Source: Curtobacterium flaccumfaciens UCD-AKU
GTDB taxonomy: Bacteria > Actinomycetota > Actinomycetes > Actinomycetales > Microbacteriaceae
Assembly (NCBI RefSeq): GCF_000349565.1
Contig: NZ_KB714607.1
Span: 23,843-87,842, forward strand
Length of the DNA stretch: 64,000 nucleotides
Direction of reading: 5' to 3'
Shown here: piece by piece, positions 55,990 through 64,000 of the stretch
Numbering within the stretch: the stretch's first letter is position 1
Layout of the letters: every line of letters begins with the position of its first letter
Program-made: the position numbers and the translations under genes
Notes under the pieces: generated by a model
Database searches by the model: none
Told to the model about the DNA's origin: nothing
What the model saw: the letters and a program-made list of their open reading frames with translations, nothing else

Positions 55990-58233
55990 TCAGTCGACGT
56001 CGATGACCGTCAGGCGACGCGTCGGACGCGTCATCGCGACGTAGACCGCTGCGGCGGCACGGGCCGCGTCGGCACCCACGCCGTCCGGGTCGACGAGCAG
56101 CACGCCGTCGAACTCCAGGCCCTTGGCGTCCGCGCCGGTCAGCACCGTGAGCGACCCGGCGGTCGGCGAGGCGAGCCCCCGGACGTCCGCCTCGGTGCGG
56201 GCGAGCCGCTGCCGGACGGTGTCGACCTGGGACTCGGGGACGATGACACCGATGGTGCCGGACCCGATCCGGACACGCTCGGCGTCGGCGACGGCCACGA
56301 CCGTGTCGAGCAGGTCGGCCCGCGCGACGCGGACACGCTCGACGGGGTCGCCGTCGCGCACGGCCTCGTTGCGGGTGACCGTCAGCCCGGCGCTGTCCGC
56401 GAAGGCCCCGGCGGCCTCGACGATGGAGCGCGGGGTGCGGTAGTTGACCGTCAGCTGCTCGATGCGGTGGTCGAGCGGCACCTGCGGCGCACGGCCGCGT
56501 CGGCGACGCGCGAGCGCCCCGATGACGTCGTCCCACGTGCGCGCGGCACCCGGCGAGGAACCCTGCGCCATGTCGCCGACGATCGTGAACGAGCGCAGCG
56601 GGTTGCGGCGGGCGAGCACGCGCCACTGCATCGGCGAGAGCTCCTGCGCCTCGTCGACGACGATGTGGCCGTAGGTCCACTCGCGGTCGTCCGCGGCGCG
56701 CTCTGCGGTGGAGCGGGGGTCGCCGCCCTCGGCGAACGAGCCGGCGACCTGCTCGGCGCTGACGATGCCCTCGACGCCCATGTTCTCGATCGCCTGGCGG
56801 GCGTTCTCGATGTCGCGGTTCCGGCTGGCCTTCGCGGCGCGCTTGGCGGCGCCGCCGGTCGGGTCGAACGGGCCGAGCAGTTCGGCGGCCTCGTCGAGCA
56901 GGGGGACGTCCTCGACGGTCCAGGCCGTCCCGCGGGCACGCTGCAGCAGGGCGCGGCGCTCCGGTGTCCAGTCGGGGGTGAGCGAGGCGAGCCAGTTCGG
57001 CCGGGCGTAGAGGTCCTCGAGGAACTTCTCCGGCGGCAGCGGCAGCCACGCGGTGTTGAGCAGGACACGGGCGTCGTACGAGCTCCGGATGTCCTCGCGC
57101 AGGACCTTCTCGTCGGCTTCGTCCACCGTGGTGCCGCGCTCCCGCAGCTGCTCGGCGAGCAGGCGCGTCATCGCGTCGAGGGCGATCTTGTTGAACGTGA
57201 CACGGGCGGCGTTGTGCGGCTTGCCGCGGTCCTGCGCGCGCTTCATGGCGTCGGCGACGAGCTGCGGCGACACGACGAGCCGCTCGCCCTCGATGTCGAG
57301 CGTGACCGACTCGGTCGGTACGACCTGGCGCGAGCGCACCGCCCGGCGCAGCAGCGACGCCATCTGGGCGGCGCCCTTCACGGCGGCGACGTCGCGGGTG
57401 TCGTGCGTCGTCGCGTGCACGCCCGGGTAGAGCGAGCCGAGTGAGGCCATCACGACGCCGGTCTCGCCGAGCGACGGGAGCACCTGCTCGATGTACGTCA
57501 GGAAGGCCGGGGACGGTCCGACCATGAGCACGCCGGAGCCCCGTAGCCGCTCGCGGTAGGAGTAGAGCAGGTAGGCGGCGCGGTGCAGCGCCACGGCGGT
57601 CTTGCCGGTGCCGGGACCGCCCTGCACGATGAGCACGCCCTCGAGCGGGGAGCGGATGATGCGGTCCTGCTCGCCCTGGATCGTCGCGACGATGTCGGTC
57701 ATCCGGCCCGTGCGCTCGGCGGTGACCGCGGCGAGCAGCGCGCCCTCGCCCTGCAGGTGGGTGCGCTCGTCGTCGTAGAGCGAGGCGTCGAACACCTCGT
57801 CCTCGACGCCGACCACCCGACGACCCTGCAGGGACAGGTGCCGGCGGGAGCGCATGCCCATCGGGTGCGCCGCGGTGGCCTGGTAGAAAGCACTGGCACC
57901 GGGGACGCGCCAGTCGAGCAGGAGCGGCCGGTGCTCGGCGTCGCGCAGCCCCACGCGGCCGATGTACCGGAAGGTGTCGTCGGGGTTGTCGGGCTCGGCG
58001 ACCTCGAGCCGGCCGAAGACCAGACGGTCCCCCACGCGCTCGAGCGTCGCGACGGTGTCCTCGTAGAGCCTGGCGTACGCGTCGCGCTCGCTGCGGCTCT
58101 GGTGGTTCCCGCCGACCGCCTGTCGGCGGGTCTCGGCGAGGCGCTGTTCGGCCTCGGCGGTCAGCTCGTCGAGACGACGGAAGAGGCCGTCGACGTAGCC
58201 GCGCTCACGGTCGATCTCGGTCGGTTCGGACAC
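55990..58233 (-). CDS. HelD/HelR-type RNA polymerase-associated UvrD-like ATPase
   Basis: 747 aa. N-terminal coiled-coil arm (about 1-70), then a split SF1 motor: Walker A GGPGTGKT (205-212), VDEAQELSPMQWRVL as Walker B, GDMAQGSSPGA, LTVNYRTP, and VLTGADAKGLEFDGVLL near the end. The layout matches HelD family proteins, which pull RNA polymerase off DNA; actinobacterial HelR members also displace rifamycins. Which subgroup this is cannot be settled by eye. No match to a rifamycin-associated promoter element was seen upstream. GTG at 58233 with GAAGGG upstream. Confidence 0.9.
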   Translation of the reverse strand: MSEPTEIDRERGYVDGLFRRLDELTAEAEQRLAETRRQAVGGNHQSRSERDAYARLYEDTVATLERVGDRLVFGRLEVAEPDNPDDTFRYIGRVGLRDAEHRPLLLDWRVPGASAFYQATAAHPMGMRSRRHLSLQGRRVVGVEDEVFDASLYDDERTHLQGEGALLAAVTAERTGRMTDIVATIQGEQDRIIRSPLEGVLIVQGGPGTGKTAVALHRAAYLLYSYRERLRGSGVLMVGPSPAFLTYIEQVLPSLGETGVVMASLGSLYPGVHATTHDTRDVAAVKGAAQMASLLRRAVRSRQVVPTESVTLDIEGERLVVSPQLVADAMKRAQDRGKPHNAARVTFNKIALDAMTRLLAEQLRERGTTVDEADEKVLREDIRSSYDARVLLNTAWLPLPPEKFLEDLYARPNWLASLTPDWTPERRALLQRARGTAWTVEDVPLLDEAAELLGPFDPTGGAAKRAAKASRNRDIENARQAIENMGVEGIVSAEQVAGSFAEGGDPRSTAERAADDREWTYGHIVVDEAQELSPMQWRVLARRNPLRSFTIVGDMAQGSSPGAARTWDDVIGALARRRRGRAPQVPLDHRIEQLTVNYRTPRSIVEAAGAFADSAGLTVTRNEAVRDGDPVERVRVARADLLDTVVAVADAERVRIGSGTIGVIVPESQVDTVRQRLARTEADVRGLASPTAGSLTVLTGADAKGLEFDGVLLVDPDGVGADAARAAAAVYVAMTRPTRRLTVIDVD

Positions 58234-58294
58234 ACACAACCCTTCGGGAAAGAGGGGTGTCCAGTGTAGTCCCGGCGCACCGACACGGATGACT

Positions 58295-58326
58295 GGAGGC
58301 GCGGTGCCAGCTGGCACCGCGCCTCC
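58295..58326. repeat. 32-nt palindromic element, copy 3 (perfect palindrome)
   Basis: Perfect 16-bp arms, half GGAGGCGCGGTGCCAG. 54 nt downstream of the aldo/keto reductase stop and upstream of the HelD-type gene start. Confidence 0.9.
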
Positions 58327-58334
58327 GGTCCGGA

Positions 58335-58374
58335 CGTCCGCGCGTCCACACGTCCGCGCGTCCGCGCGTCCGCG
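58335..58374. repeat. 8-bp tandem repeat, five units
   Basis: CGTCCGCG repeated five times head to tail; the second unit is CGTCCACA. It lies right beside the third palindromic element. Confidence 0.95.
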
Positions 58375-58380
58375 ACCCGT

Positions 58381-59217
58381 CTACATCTCTTCGTGCGTGT
58401 CCGGGTCACCGTCCCACAGGCGGCCGCGCTCGAGCGCGGAGATCGCCTGCACCTCGTCGTCGGTCAGCTCGAAGCCGAAGACGTCGAGGTTCTCCTTCTG
58501 GCGGGTGGCGTCGCCCGACTTCGGCACCGGCACGGCACCGAGCTGGACGTGCCAGCGCAGGACGACCTGGCCGGGGGCCACCCCGTGTGCGGCGGCAGCG
58601 TCGACGATCGGCTGCTCGGTGAGCAGTTCCGACCGCTTCGCGAGCGGGCTCCAGCTCTCGGTCACGATGCCGAGCTCCTGGTGCACCTTCCGCAGTTCCG
58701 CCTGGGGGAAGTACGGGTGCAGCTCGACCTGGTTGACGGCCGGGGCGACCCCGGTGGCGTCGACGATGCGGCGGAGGTGCTCCGGCGTGAAGTTCGAGAC
58801 GCCGATCGAGCGGACCTTGCCGCTGTCGCGCAGGTCGACGAACGCCTTCCAGGTGTCGACGAACTTGTCCACCGACGGGTTCGGCCAGTGGATCAGGTAC
58901 AGGTCGACGTGGTCGAGCCCCAGGTTGCCGAGGGTCTCGTCGATCGAGCGGTGCGCCTCGTCGTAGCCGTGGTGGCGGCCGGGGAGCTTCGACGTGACGA
59001 CGAGGTCCTCGCGCGCCACCTCGGACTCGCGGACGGCCTTGCCGACGGCGTCCTCGTTGCCGTAGTTCAGCGCCGTGTCGAGCAGCCGGTAACCGCCCGC
59101 GATCGCGGTGCCGACCGCGGTCGCGCCCTCGTCGCCGTTCAGCCCGTAGGTGCCGAGGCCGAGCTCCGGGAACCGGTGGCCGTCGTTCAGCTCGATCGTC
59201 GGGGCACCGACCTGCAT
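58381..59217 (-). CDS. Aldo/keto reductase
   Basis: 278-aa NADPH-dependent (beta/alpha)8 oxidoreductase with the catalytic tetrad Asp47, Tyr52, Lys77 and His110, plus GVSNFTPEHL, QVELHPYFPQ and VPKSGDATRQKEN for cofactor binding. Closest in style to 2,5-diketo-gluconate reductase types; the true substrate is unknown. ATG at 59217 overlaps the FKBP stop by one base. Confidence 0.96.
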   Translation of the reverse strand: MQVGAPTIELNDGHRFPELGLGTYGLNGDEGATAVGTAIAGGYRLLDTALNYGNEDAVGKAVRESEVAREDLVVTSKLPGRHHGYDEAHRSIDETLGNLGLDHVDLYLIHWPNPSVDKFVDTWKAFVDLRDSGKVRSIGVSNFTPEHLRRIVDATGVAPAVNQVELHPYFPQAELRKVHQELGIVTESWSPLAKRSELLTEQPIVDAAAAHGVAPGQVVLRWHVQLGAVPVPKSGDATRQKENLDVFGFELTDDEVQAISALERGRLWDGDPDTHEEM

Positions 59218-59588
59218 CAGCGGACCCCGAGCAGGTCGATCACGAAGATGAGGGTCTTGCCGGACAGGAAGTGGCCGCCACCGGCGGGGCCGTAGGCGAG
59301 CTCCGGCGGGACGACGAGCTTGCGGCGGCCGCCGACCTTCATGCCGGGGATGCCCTCCTGCCAGCCGCGCACCAGCGCCGCGAGCGGGAAGTCGATGGGC
59401 TCGCCGCGGTTCCAGGAGCTGTCGAACTCCTCGCCGGTCTCGTACTCGACGCCGGCGTAGTGGACCTTGACGGTCGAGCCGGCGGACGCTTCCTCGCCGG
59501 AGCCCTCGACGATGTCGGTGACGACGAGCTCGGTGGGGGCGGGGCCCTCGGGGGCGTCGAACTCGGGCTTGCTGTTCAGGTCAGTCAT
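59217..59588 (-). CDS. FKBP-type peptidyl-prolyl isomerase
   Basis: 123 aa, one FKBP domain without signal: VKVHYAGVEYETGEEFDSSWNRGEPIDFPL, LVRGWQEGIPGMKVGGRRKLVVPPELAYG, and LIFVIDLLGV. Catalytic aromatic residues are kept. A cytoplasmic foldase, coupled to the aldo/keto reductase gene. Confidence 0.96.
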   Translation of the reverse strand: MTDLNSKPEFDAPEGPAPTELVVTDIVEGSGEEASAGSTVKVHYAGVEYETGEEFDSSWNRGEPIDFPLAALVRGWQEGIPGMKVGGRRKLVVPPELAYGPAGGGHFLSGKTLIFVIDLLGVR

Positions 59589-59657
59589 GCCGATCAGTCA
59601 ACCAGAGGGCGCACCGGGCACGCGCAACGAGCGTCCAGCCCGCAGAATGGTTCCACC

Positions 59658-60977
59658 GTGACACCATCGACTCCCGCACCGCCGCGCCGCCGTCTGCTCG
59701 CCGACCTGACCCCGCTCCGCCGCTCCCCCGCCTTCGCCCGGCTCTGGGCGGGCACCGCGATCGCCGGCATCGGCACCCAGATGACGACCGTGGCCGTCGG
59801 GCTCGAGGTCTACGAGATCACCCGCTCGACCTTCGCCGTGGCCCTGGTGGGTGTCATCGCGCTCGTGCCGATGATCGTCGCGGGTCTGTACGGCGGGATG
59901 CTCGCGGATGCCTTCGACCGGCGCCTCGTCGCGCTCGTGTCCTCGATCATCGCGTGGGTCGCGGTGGCGCTCATCGCCACCCACGCCTGGCTCGACCTGC
60001 ACAGCGTCCTCTTGCTCTACGTGCTCGCCACGGTGAACGCCGTCGCCGCCACCGTCAGCAACGCGTCCCGCTCGGCCATCGTCCCGCGGCTCGTCGGCAC
60101 CGACCTGCTGCCCGCGGCGAGCGCCCTGGGCGGGATCGCGTCGGGGTTCCAGGTCACGGTGGGCCCGGCGATCGCCGGAGTGCTCATCGCGACCGTCGGG
60201 TTCGCGCCGACGTACACGATCGACGTCGTGCTGTTCACGTTCGCGTTCCTCGGGGTGTTCACGCTGCCGCGGATGGCTGCCGACCACGACGCGCTGCGGC
60301 CGGGGCTCGGCTCGCTCATCGAGGGTGCGAGGTTCCTGCGGCGGTCGCGCAACATCACGATGACCTTCGTGCTCGACATCGTCGCGATGACGTTCGGGCA
60401 GCCGCGCGTGCTGTTCCCCGCGATCGGGGCGCTCGTCATCGGCGGCGGGTCGATCACGGTCGGCACCCTGACCGCCGCGTACGCGATCGGAGCGCTGCTG
60501 TCGAGCGTGTTCTCCGGGCCGCTCGGGCACGTCCGACGCCAGGGTGAGGCCGTCGGCTGGGCCATCACGGCGTACGGCGGGGCGATCGCGGCGTTCGGTG
60601 TGGTCATCGCGCTGGCACACGTCCTGGGCGGCCGCTCGGGTGAGGCGTTCGGGGTCGAGATCCTGCCCGCGCTCGGGCTCGCGGCGCTGTTCCTGGCGAT
60701 GGCCGGCGGCGCGGACAACGTCAGCTCGGTGTTCCGGAACACGATCCTGCAGGCAGCGTCGCCGGACGGCATGCGCGGTCGGCTGCAGGGCATCTTCATC
60801 GTGGTGGTCACGGGCGGCCCGCGGCTCGGCGACCTGTACGCCGGCCTGGTCGTCGCGGCCGGCATCGCGTACCCGCCGGTCATCGGCGGCGTGCTGATCA
60901 TCGGCCTCGTCGCGCTCCTCGTCCGGATGGTCCCGTCGTTCCGCCGCTACGACGCCCTGCAGCCCCACGCCAACTGA
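59658..60977 (+). CDS. MFS transporter (MFS_3/EntS-like exporter)
   Basis: 439 aa with about 12 hydrophobic segments. FARLWAGTAIAGIGTQMTTVAVGLEVYEI opens TM1, the A-loop is GGMLADAFDRRLVAL, and FRNTILQAASPDGMRGRLQGIF is the conserved second-half motif of EntS-like exporters. Such proteins export siderophores or drugs. No siderophore genes are nearby. GTG at 59658. Divergent from FKBP. Confidence 0.93.
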   Translation: MTPSTPAPPRRRLLADLTPLRRSPAFARLWAGTAIAGIGTQMTTVAVGLEVYEITRSTFAVALVGVIALVPMIVAGLYGGMLADAFDRRLVALVSSIIAWVAVALIATHAWLDLHSVLLLYVLATVNAVAATVSNASRSAIVPRLVGTDLLPAASALGGIASGFQVTVGPAIAGVLIATVGFAPTYTIDVVLFTFAFLGVFTLPRMAADHDALRPGLGSLIEGARFLRRSRNITMTFVLDIVAMTFGQPRVLFPAIGALVIGGGSITVGTLTAAYAIGALLSSVFSGPLGHVRRQGEAVGWAITAYGGAIAAFGVVIALAHVLGGRSGEAFGVEILPALGLAALFLAMAGGADNVSSVFRNTILQAASPDGMRGRLQGIFIVVVTGGPRLGDLYAGLVVAAGIAYPPVIGGVLIIGLVALLVRMVPSFRRYDALQPHAN

Positions 60978-60998
60978 CCGGTCGGTCCTGGTGCGCAT

Positions 60999-61060
60999 AA
61001 CACCGGTGTTCGCACTTCGAACACCCGCGTTCCGCGGTGCGGAGCGTGAACACCGGTGTC
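60999..61060. repeat. ACACCGGTGT palindrome cluster
   Basis: AACACCGGTGTT at 60999-61010 is a perfect 12-bp palindrome; AACACCGGTGTC follows at 61049-61060. GGTGTTCG/CGAACACC also pair across 61005-61025. It begins 21 nt after the MFS stop. Confidence 0.85.
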
Positions 61061-61094
61061 TTGCAGGCGCACCAGCGCGACCAACAGGCGGTCG

Positions 61095-61126
61095 GGAGGC
61101 GCGGGGCGGGCCCGCCACGGGCCTCC
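61095..61126. repeat. 32-nt palindromic element, copy 4
   Basis: Starts GGAGGCGCGGGG and ends CACGGGCCTCC. 32 bases before the YihY protein start. Confidence 0.85.
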
Positions 61127-61157
61127 AGGGCCGCACGTGTCGGGTACCGTACGACAC

Positions 61158-62249
61158 ATGCCGGACAGCGCATCGCGCGATCTCCAGCGGACGGGAGTCC
61201 GCGCCGTCGTCCGGCGCACCTACCACTCCGTCATCCGGCACCGCGTCGTCGACGCGGCCGCGTCGCTGACGTTCTTCGCCCTGCTGACCGTCTTCCCGAC
61301 CGCGCTGGCGGTGGTGTCGGGCTTGTCCATCGTGGACCGCAAGGGCGACAGCCTGACCGACATCGTCGAGGTCCTCGGGTTCATCGTCCGGCCCGAGACC
61401 GCGTCGCACCTCGAGGGCCCGCTCCGGCAGCTGCTGACCCTGGACAACCCGTGGCTCGGGTTCACGATCGGCGTCGTGCTGACGCTCTGGTCGCTGTCCG
61501 GCTACGCGACGGCGTTCGGGCGGGCGATGAACACCGCGTACGAGGTCGAGGAGGGTCGGCGGATCTGGAAGTTCCGCAGCATGATGCTCCTCGTCACGCT
61601 GCTCGTCATGGTCGGCGGTGCCGTCGCGATCGTCATCCTGCTCGGCACCCCGACCATCTCCGAGGCCGTCATCCGGCAGCTCGGGTGGGCGCCCTGGATC
61701 GACGACGTGTGGAACGTGGCGAAGTGGCCGGTGCTCGCGGTCGACCTGGTCGTGATGGTGGCGGTGCTGTACTACGCGACGCCGAACGTGAAGACCCCGC
61801 AGCTGCGGTGGGTGTCGGCCGGTGCCGCGTTCGCGATCGTCACCTGGGCCATCGCCACCCTCGGGTTCGCGCTCTACGTGGAGACCCTCGGCGGCGGGAA
61901 CCGTGCCTACGGGTGGCTCGGCGGCGCGATCCTGCTGCTCGTGTACCTGTACATCTCGAACTTCGTGCTCGTGGTCGGCGGGGAACTCGACTCCGAGGTG
62001 ATCCGGATGCGGCAGCTGATGGCCGGCATCGAAGCGGACGAGTCGATCCGGCTGCCGCTGCGGGACGTCACCCGGAACTTCACGCTCGCGCGCTGGCGGG
62101 ACCAGGACATCGCTGCAGCGCAGCACGTCCGGGCCGAGGCCGAAGCCGCTCGGGTGGCCGAGGACGAGGACGCCGAGCTGACCCCGGGCGAGGAGCAGCT
62201 GCGGGCGATCGCGCAGCAGGTGCGGGTGGGCGAGCGGCCGCTGCCCTGA
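61158..62249 (+). CDS. YihY/UPF0761 (BrkB-type) membrane protein
   Basis: 363 aa. Six hydrophobic segments and the family motifs HRVVDAAASLTFFALLTVFPTALA, WSLSGYATAFGRAMNTAYE, YYATPNVKTPQLRWVSAGAAFA and YGWLGGAILLLVYLYISNFVLVVGGELDSEV. Once misnamed ribonuclease BN; function unknown. The C-terminal tail is acidic. ATG at 61158. Confidence 0.95.
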   Translation: MPDSASRDLQRTGVRAVVRRTYHSVIRHRVVDAAASLTFFALLTVFPTALAVVSGLSIVDRKGDSLTDIVEVLGFIVRPETASHLEGPLRQLLTLDNPWLGFTIGVVLTLWSLSGYATAFGRAMNTAYEVEEGRRIWKFRSMMLLVTLLVMVGGAVAIVILLGTPTISEAVIRQLGWAPWIDDVWNVAKWPVLAVDLVVMVAVLYYATPNVKTPQLRWVSAGAAFAIVTWAIATLGFALYVETLGGGNRAYGWLGGAILLLVYLYISNFVLVVGGELDSEVIRMRQLMAGIEADESIRLPLRDVTRNFTLARWRDQDIAAAQHVRAEAEAARVAEDEDAELTPGEEQLRAIAQQVRVGERPLP

Positions 62250-62289
62250 CGAGTGGCGTGCGCGCGCTCGTTGCCGCGGACGCCCCGCG

Positions 62290-63747
62290 TCAGCGCTTGC
62301 GCGCCTCGGCGTCCAGCATCTCCTCGGTGACGATCGGGATGGCGCCGGTCGCCAGCTCGATCCCCGACAGCCGTGCCGGGCTGAGCACCCGCATGACCTG
62401 GTCCTCGTCCATCAGGCCCGCGGCCACGACGAGCGTCGAGATCGGCGTCGAGGTGGTCAACGCCGTGTGCGCGATCGACGCCGCGGCCGCGTACCCGATG
62501 TACGGCGTCAGCGCGGTGACGACGCCGACGTTCGTGTCGACCTGGGCGGCGAGCTTCGCCTCGTTCGCCTCGATGCCGACGACGCAGTGCTCACGGAGGG
62601 TCGCACAGCCACGGGACATCCACTGCAGGGACTGCAGGATCGAGTGGGCGATGATCGGCTCGAAGGCGTTGAGCTGGAGCTGGCCGCTCTCCGCCGCCAT
62701 GGTCACCGTGGTGTCGGCTCCGGCGACCGCGTAGGCGATCTGGTTCACGACCTCGGGGATCACCGGGTTCACCTTGCCCGGCATGATCGACGAACCGGCC
62801 TGGCGAGCGGGCAGGGTGATCTCGCCGAGGCCCGCCTGCGGGCCGGACGACAGCAGCCGCAGGTCGTTGCAGATCTTCGAGAGCTTCGCGGCGCTGCGTT
62901 TGACCGTGCCGGACAGGGTCATGAAAGCGCCGGCGTCGCTCGTCGCCTCGATGAGGTCGGGGGCGGTGACGACGTCGATCCCGCTCGCCTCCTGCAGCTG
63001 CCGGCGGACCTCGTCGCGGTAGAGCGGGTCCGCGGTGATCCCCGTGCCGATGGCCGTCGCGCCGAGGTTCATCTCGGCGAGCAACGGCATCACCTTGCGG
63101 AGCATCTCCGCGTCCTCCTGGATGGTGTGCGAGAAGCCGGTGAACTCCTGCCCGAGGGTCATCGGCACCGCGTCCTGCAGCTGCGTCCGGCCGACCTTGA
63201 GCACGTCGGCGAAGGCGCGGCCCCGCTCGGCGAACGCGGCGGAGAGTTCCTCGAGCTGCACGATCAGCCGCCGGACGCCGAAGATCATCGCGATCTTGAT
63301 GCTCGTCGGGTAGGTGTCGTTCGTCGACTGGCTGCGGTTCACGTGGTCGATCGGGTGCAGGTACGCGTAGTCGCCCCGCGCACGGCCCAGGAGTTCGAGT
63401 GCCCGGTTGGCGAGCACCTCGTTCGTGTTCATGTTCGTGCTCGTGCCCGCGCCGCCCTGCACGACGTCGACGACGAACTGCTCGCGGAGCGCCCCGTCGC
63501 GCACTTCCTGCGCCGCGCGGTCGATCGCGTCGGCACGCTCCTCGTCGAGGACACCGATCGCCCGGTTCGCCCGCGCCGCCGCCTGCTTCACGGTGACGAG
63601 CGCCTCGATGAGGTCCGGGTACACGGCGATCGGCACGGAGGTGATCGGGAAGTTCTCCAGCGCCCGCAACGTGTTGATGCCCCAGTAGGCGTCGTTCGGG
63701 ACCTCCCGTGATCCCAGCGAGTCGCTCTCGGTCCGCGTCGTCGTCAC
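62290..63747 (-). CDS. aspA: Aspartate ammonia-lyase
   Basis: 485 aa of the aspartase/fumarase superfamily: YWGINTLRALENFPIT, TNMNTNEVLANRAL, HVNRSQSTNDTYPTS, TLGQEFTGFSHTI and the signature loop GSSIMPGKVNP. The NTLRA and FPIT motifs favour aspartase over fumarase. The GTG at 63747 is chosen because GAGGAGG lies just upstream; an earlier in-frame GTG at 63771 lacks one. Tetrameric cytosolic enzyme releasing ammonia from aspartate. Confidence 0.95.
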   Translation of the reverse strand: MTTTRTESDSLGSREVPNDAYWGINTLRALENFPITSVPIAVYPDLIEALVTVKQAAARANRAIGVLDEERADAIDRAAQEVRDGALREQFVVDVVQGGAGTSTNMNTNEVLANRALELLGRARGDYAYLHPIDHVNRSQSTNDTYPTSIKIAMIFGVRRLIVQLEELSAAFAERGRAFADVLKVGRTQLQDAVPMTLGQEFTGFSHTIQEDAEMLRKVMPLLAEMNLGATAIGTGITADPLYRDEVRRQLQEASGIDVVTAPDLIEATSDAGAFMTLSGTVKRSAAKLSKICNDLRLLSSGPQAGLGEITLPARQAGSSIMPGKVNPVIPEVVNQIAYAVAGADTTVTMAAESGQLQLNAFEPIIAHSILQSLQWMSRGCATLREHCVVGIEANEAKLAAQVDTNVGVVTALTPYIGYAAAASIAHTALTTSTPISTLVVAAGLMDEDQVMRVLSPARLSGIELATGAIPIVTEEMLDAEARKR

Positions 63748-63844
63748 AGGTGCCTCCTCGTTGCCGGTCACACGTCGAGGCTAGTCCGGTCCGTCCAGCC
63801 GGTCCGGGAACGCGCCGGGACGGTGCAGAGCGGCGCGTTCCTGC

Positions 63845-63904
63845 GCGAGCGGGCGGAATGCCGCGGTCGCCTCGGTATCGCACGCCGGCATTCCGCCCGC
63901 TCGC
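63845..63904. repeat. 19-bp perfect inverted repeat upstream of aspA
   Basis: Arms 63845-63863 (GCGAGCGGGCGGAATGCCG) and 63886-63904 with a 22-nt loop. Immediately followed by the fifth 32-nt palindromic element. Confidence 0.92.
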
Positions 63905-63916
63905 CCGGGGCGGACG

Positions 63917-63948
63917 GGAGGCGCGGCGCCAGGCCGCCACGGGCCTCC
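63917..63948. repeat. 32-nt palindromic element, copy 5, with extended arms
   Basis: Starts GGAGGCGCGGCG and ends CACGGGCCTCC. Pairing continues outward (CGGAC / GTCCG, then GC-rich), for a palindrome of about 60 nt. No gene is seen from 63748 to the right edge. Confidence 0.85.
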
Positions 63949-64000
63949 CGTCCGCCCCCCGGGCGCGGCGAACACACGACGAGTGAGCAGAAGACGCCGG

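Noticed and set aside
58234..58380. Rifamycin-associated element upstream of the HelD-type gene
   Set aside because: I compared the spacer with the known type of element and saw no match; the palindrome there belongs to the 32-nt family instead.

Overview
The window is high-GC DNA with many GTG starts and dense minus-strand operons. The gene order (ftsK-pgsA-cinA-clgR-DUF3046-recA-recX-miaB-miaA-dapF-hflX-lexA, and parA-scpA-scpB-rluB-tyrA-cmk-der) is actinobacterial. Content and sequence style point to Microbacteriaceae, most likely a Curtobacterium-like bacterium. The genus is an inference; there is no rRNA here to check it. I see no prophage, IS element, CRISPR array or plasmid functions. 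It looks like ordinary chromosome with small accessory islets.

Layout. 1-2.7 kb: a metal-chelate type ABC importer (permease, lipoprotein, ATPase cut by the left edge) behind a Fur-family-like operator. 3.1 kb: tRNA-Pro(GGG). 3.3-10.2 kb: accessory genes (YjdF-like membrane protein, EEP phosphatase/nuclease, a 491-aa lipoprotein, a RecQ helicase with a phosphoribosyltransferase-like tail, three unassigned membrane or anchored proteins). 10.3-18.4 kb: der, cmk, tyrA, rluB, scpB, scpA and a ParA; RluB carries a very long Arg/Gly/Asp repeat arm. 18.5-22.5 kb: sseB-like gene, priA, hisH, hisB, hisC. 22.5-23.8 kb: divergent LysM-membrane gene and lexA around three LexA-box-like sites. 24-26.2 kb: hflX and an RsmC-like methyltransferase. 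26.2-39.5 kb: the long recA/ftsK/RNase J/dapA block. 39.7-49.8 kb: folA, thyA, dapB, M16 protease and pnp, with single plus-strand genes set between them (epimerase, GNAT, TetR, PEBP). 50.1-52.7 kb: a secreted lysozyme-like protein and an FMN reductase separate pnp from rpsO. 52.8-63.7 kb: accessory region with a VanZ-like protein, GH6 glycosidase, M4 protease plus emfourin-type inhibitor, HelD/HelR-type RNA polymerase ATPase, aldo/keto reductase, FKBP, MFS exporter, YihY protein and aspartase.

Function. The backbone covers chromosome segregation and division (ScpAB, ParA, FtsK), the SOS response (LexA, RecA, RecX, LysM protein), RNA decay (RNase J, PNPase), RNA modification (MiaA, MiaB, RluB, RsmC-like), ribosome GTPases (Der, HflX), the DAP branch of lysine and peptidoglycan synthesis (DapA, DapB, DapF), histidine and tyrosine synthesis, and thymidylate/folate metabolism.

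The less expected signals lie mostly between genes. From 46.8 kb to the right edge there are five copies of a palindromic element that is exactly 32 nt each time. Several intergenic spots carry private words repeated four to six times in both orientations, and a 12-mer recurs in both genes and spacers. Among proteins, the RluB RGG-type arm, the RecQ-PRTase fusion, the SOS-linked LysM protein and the protease-inhibitor pair deserve attention.
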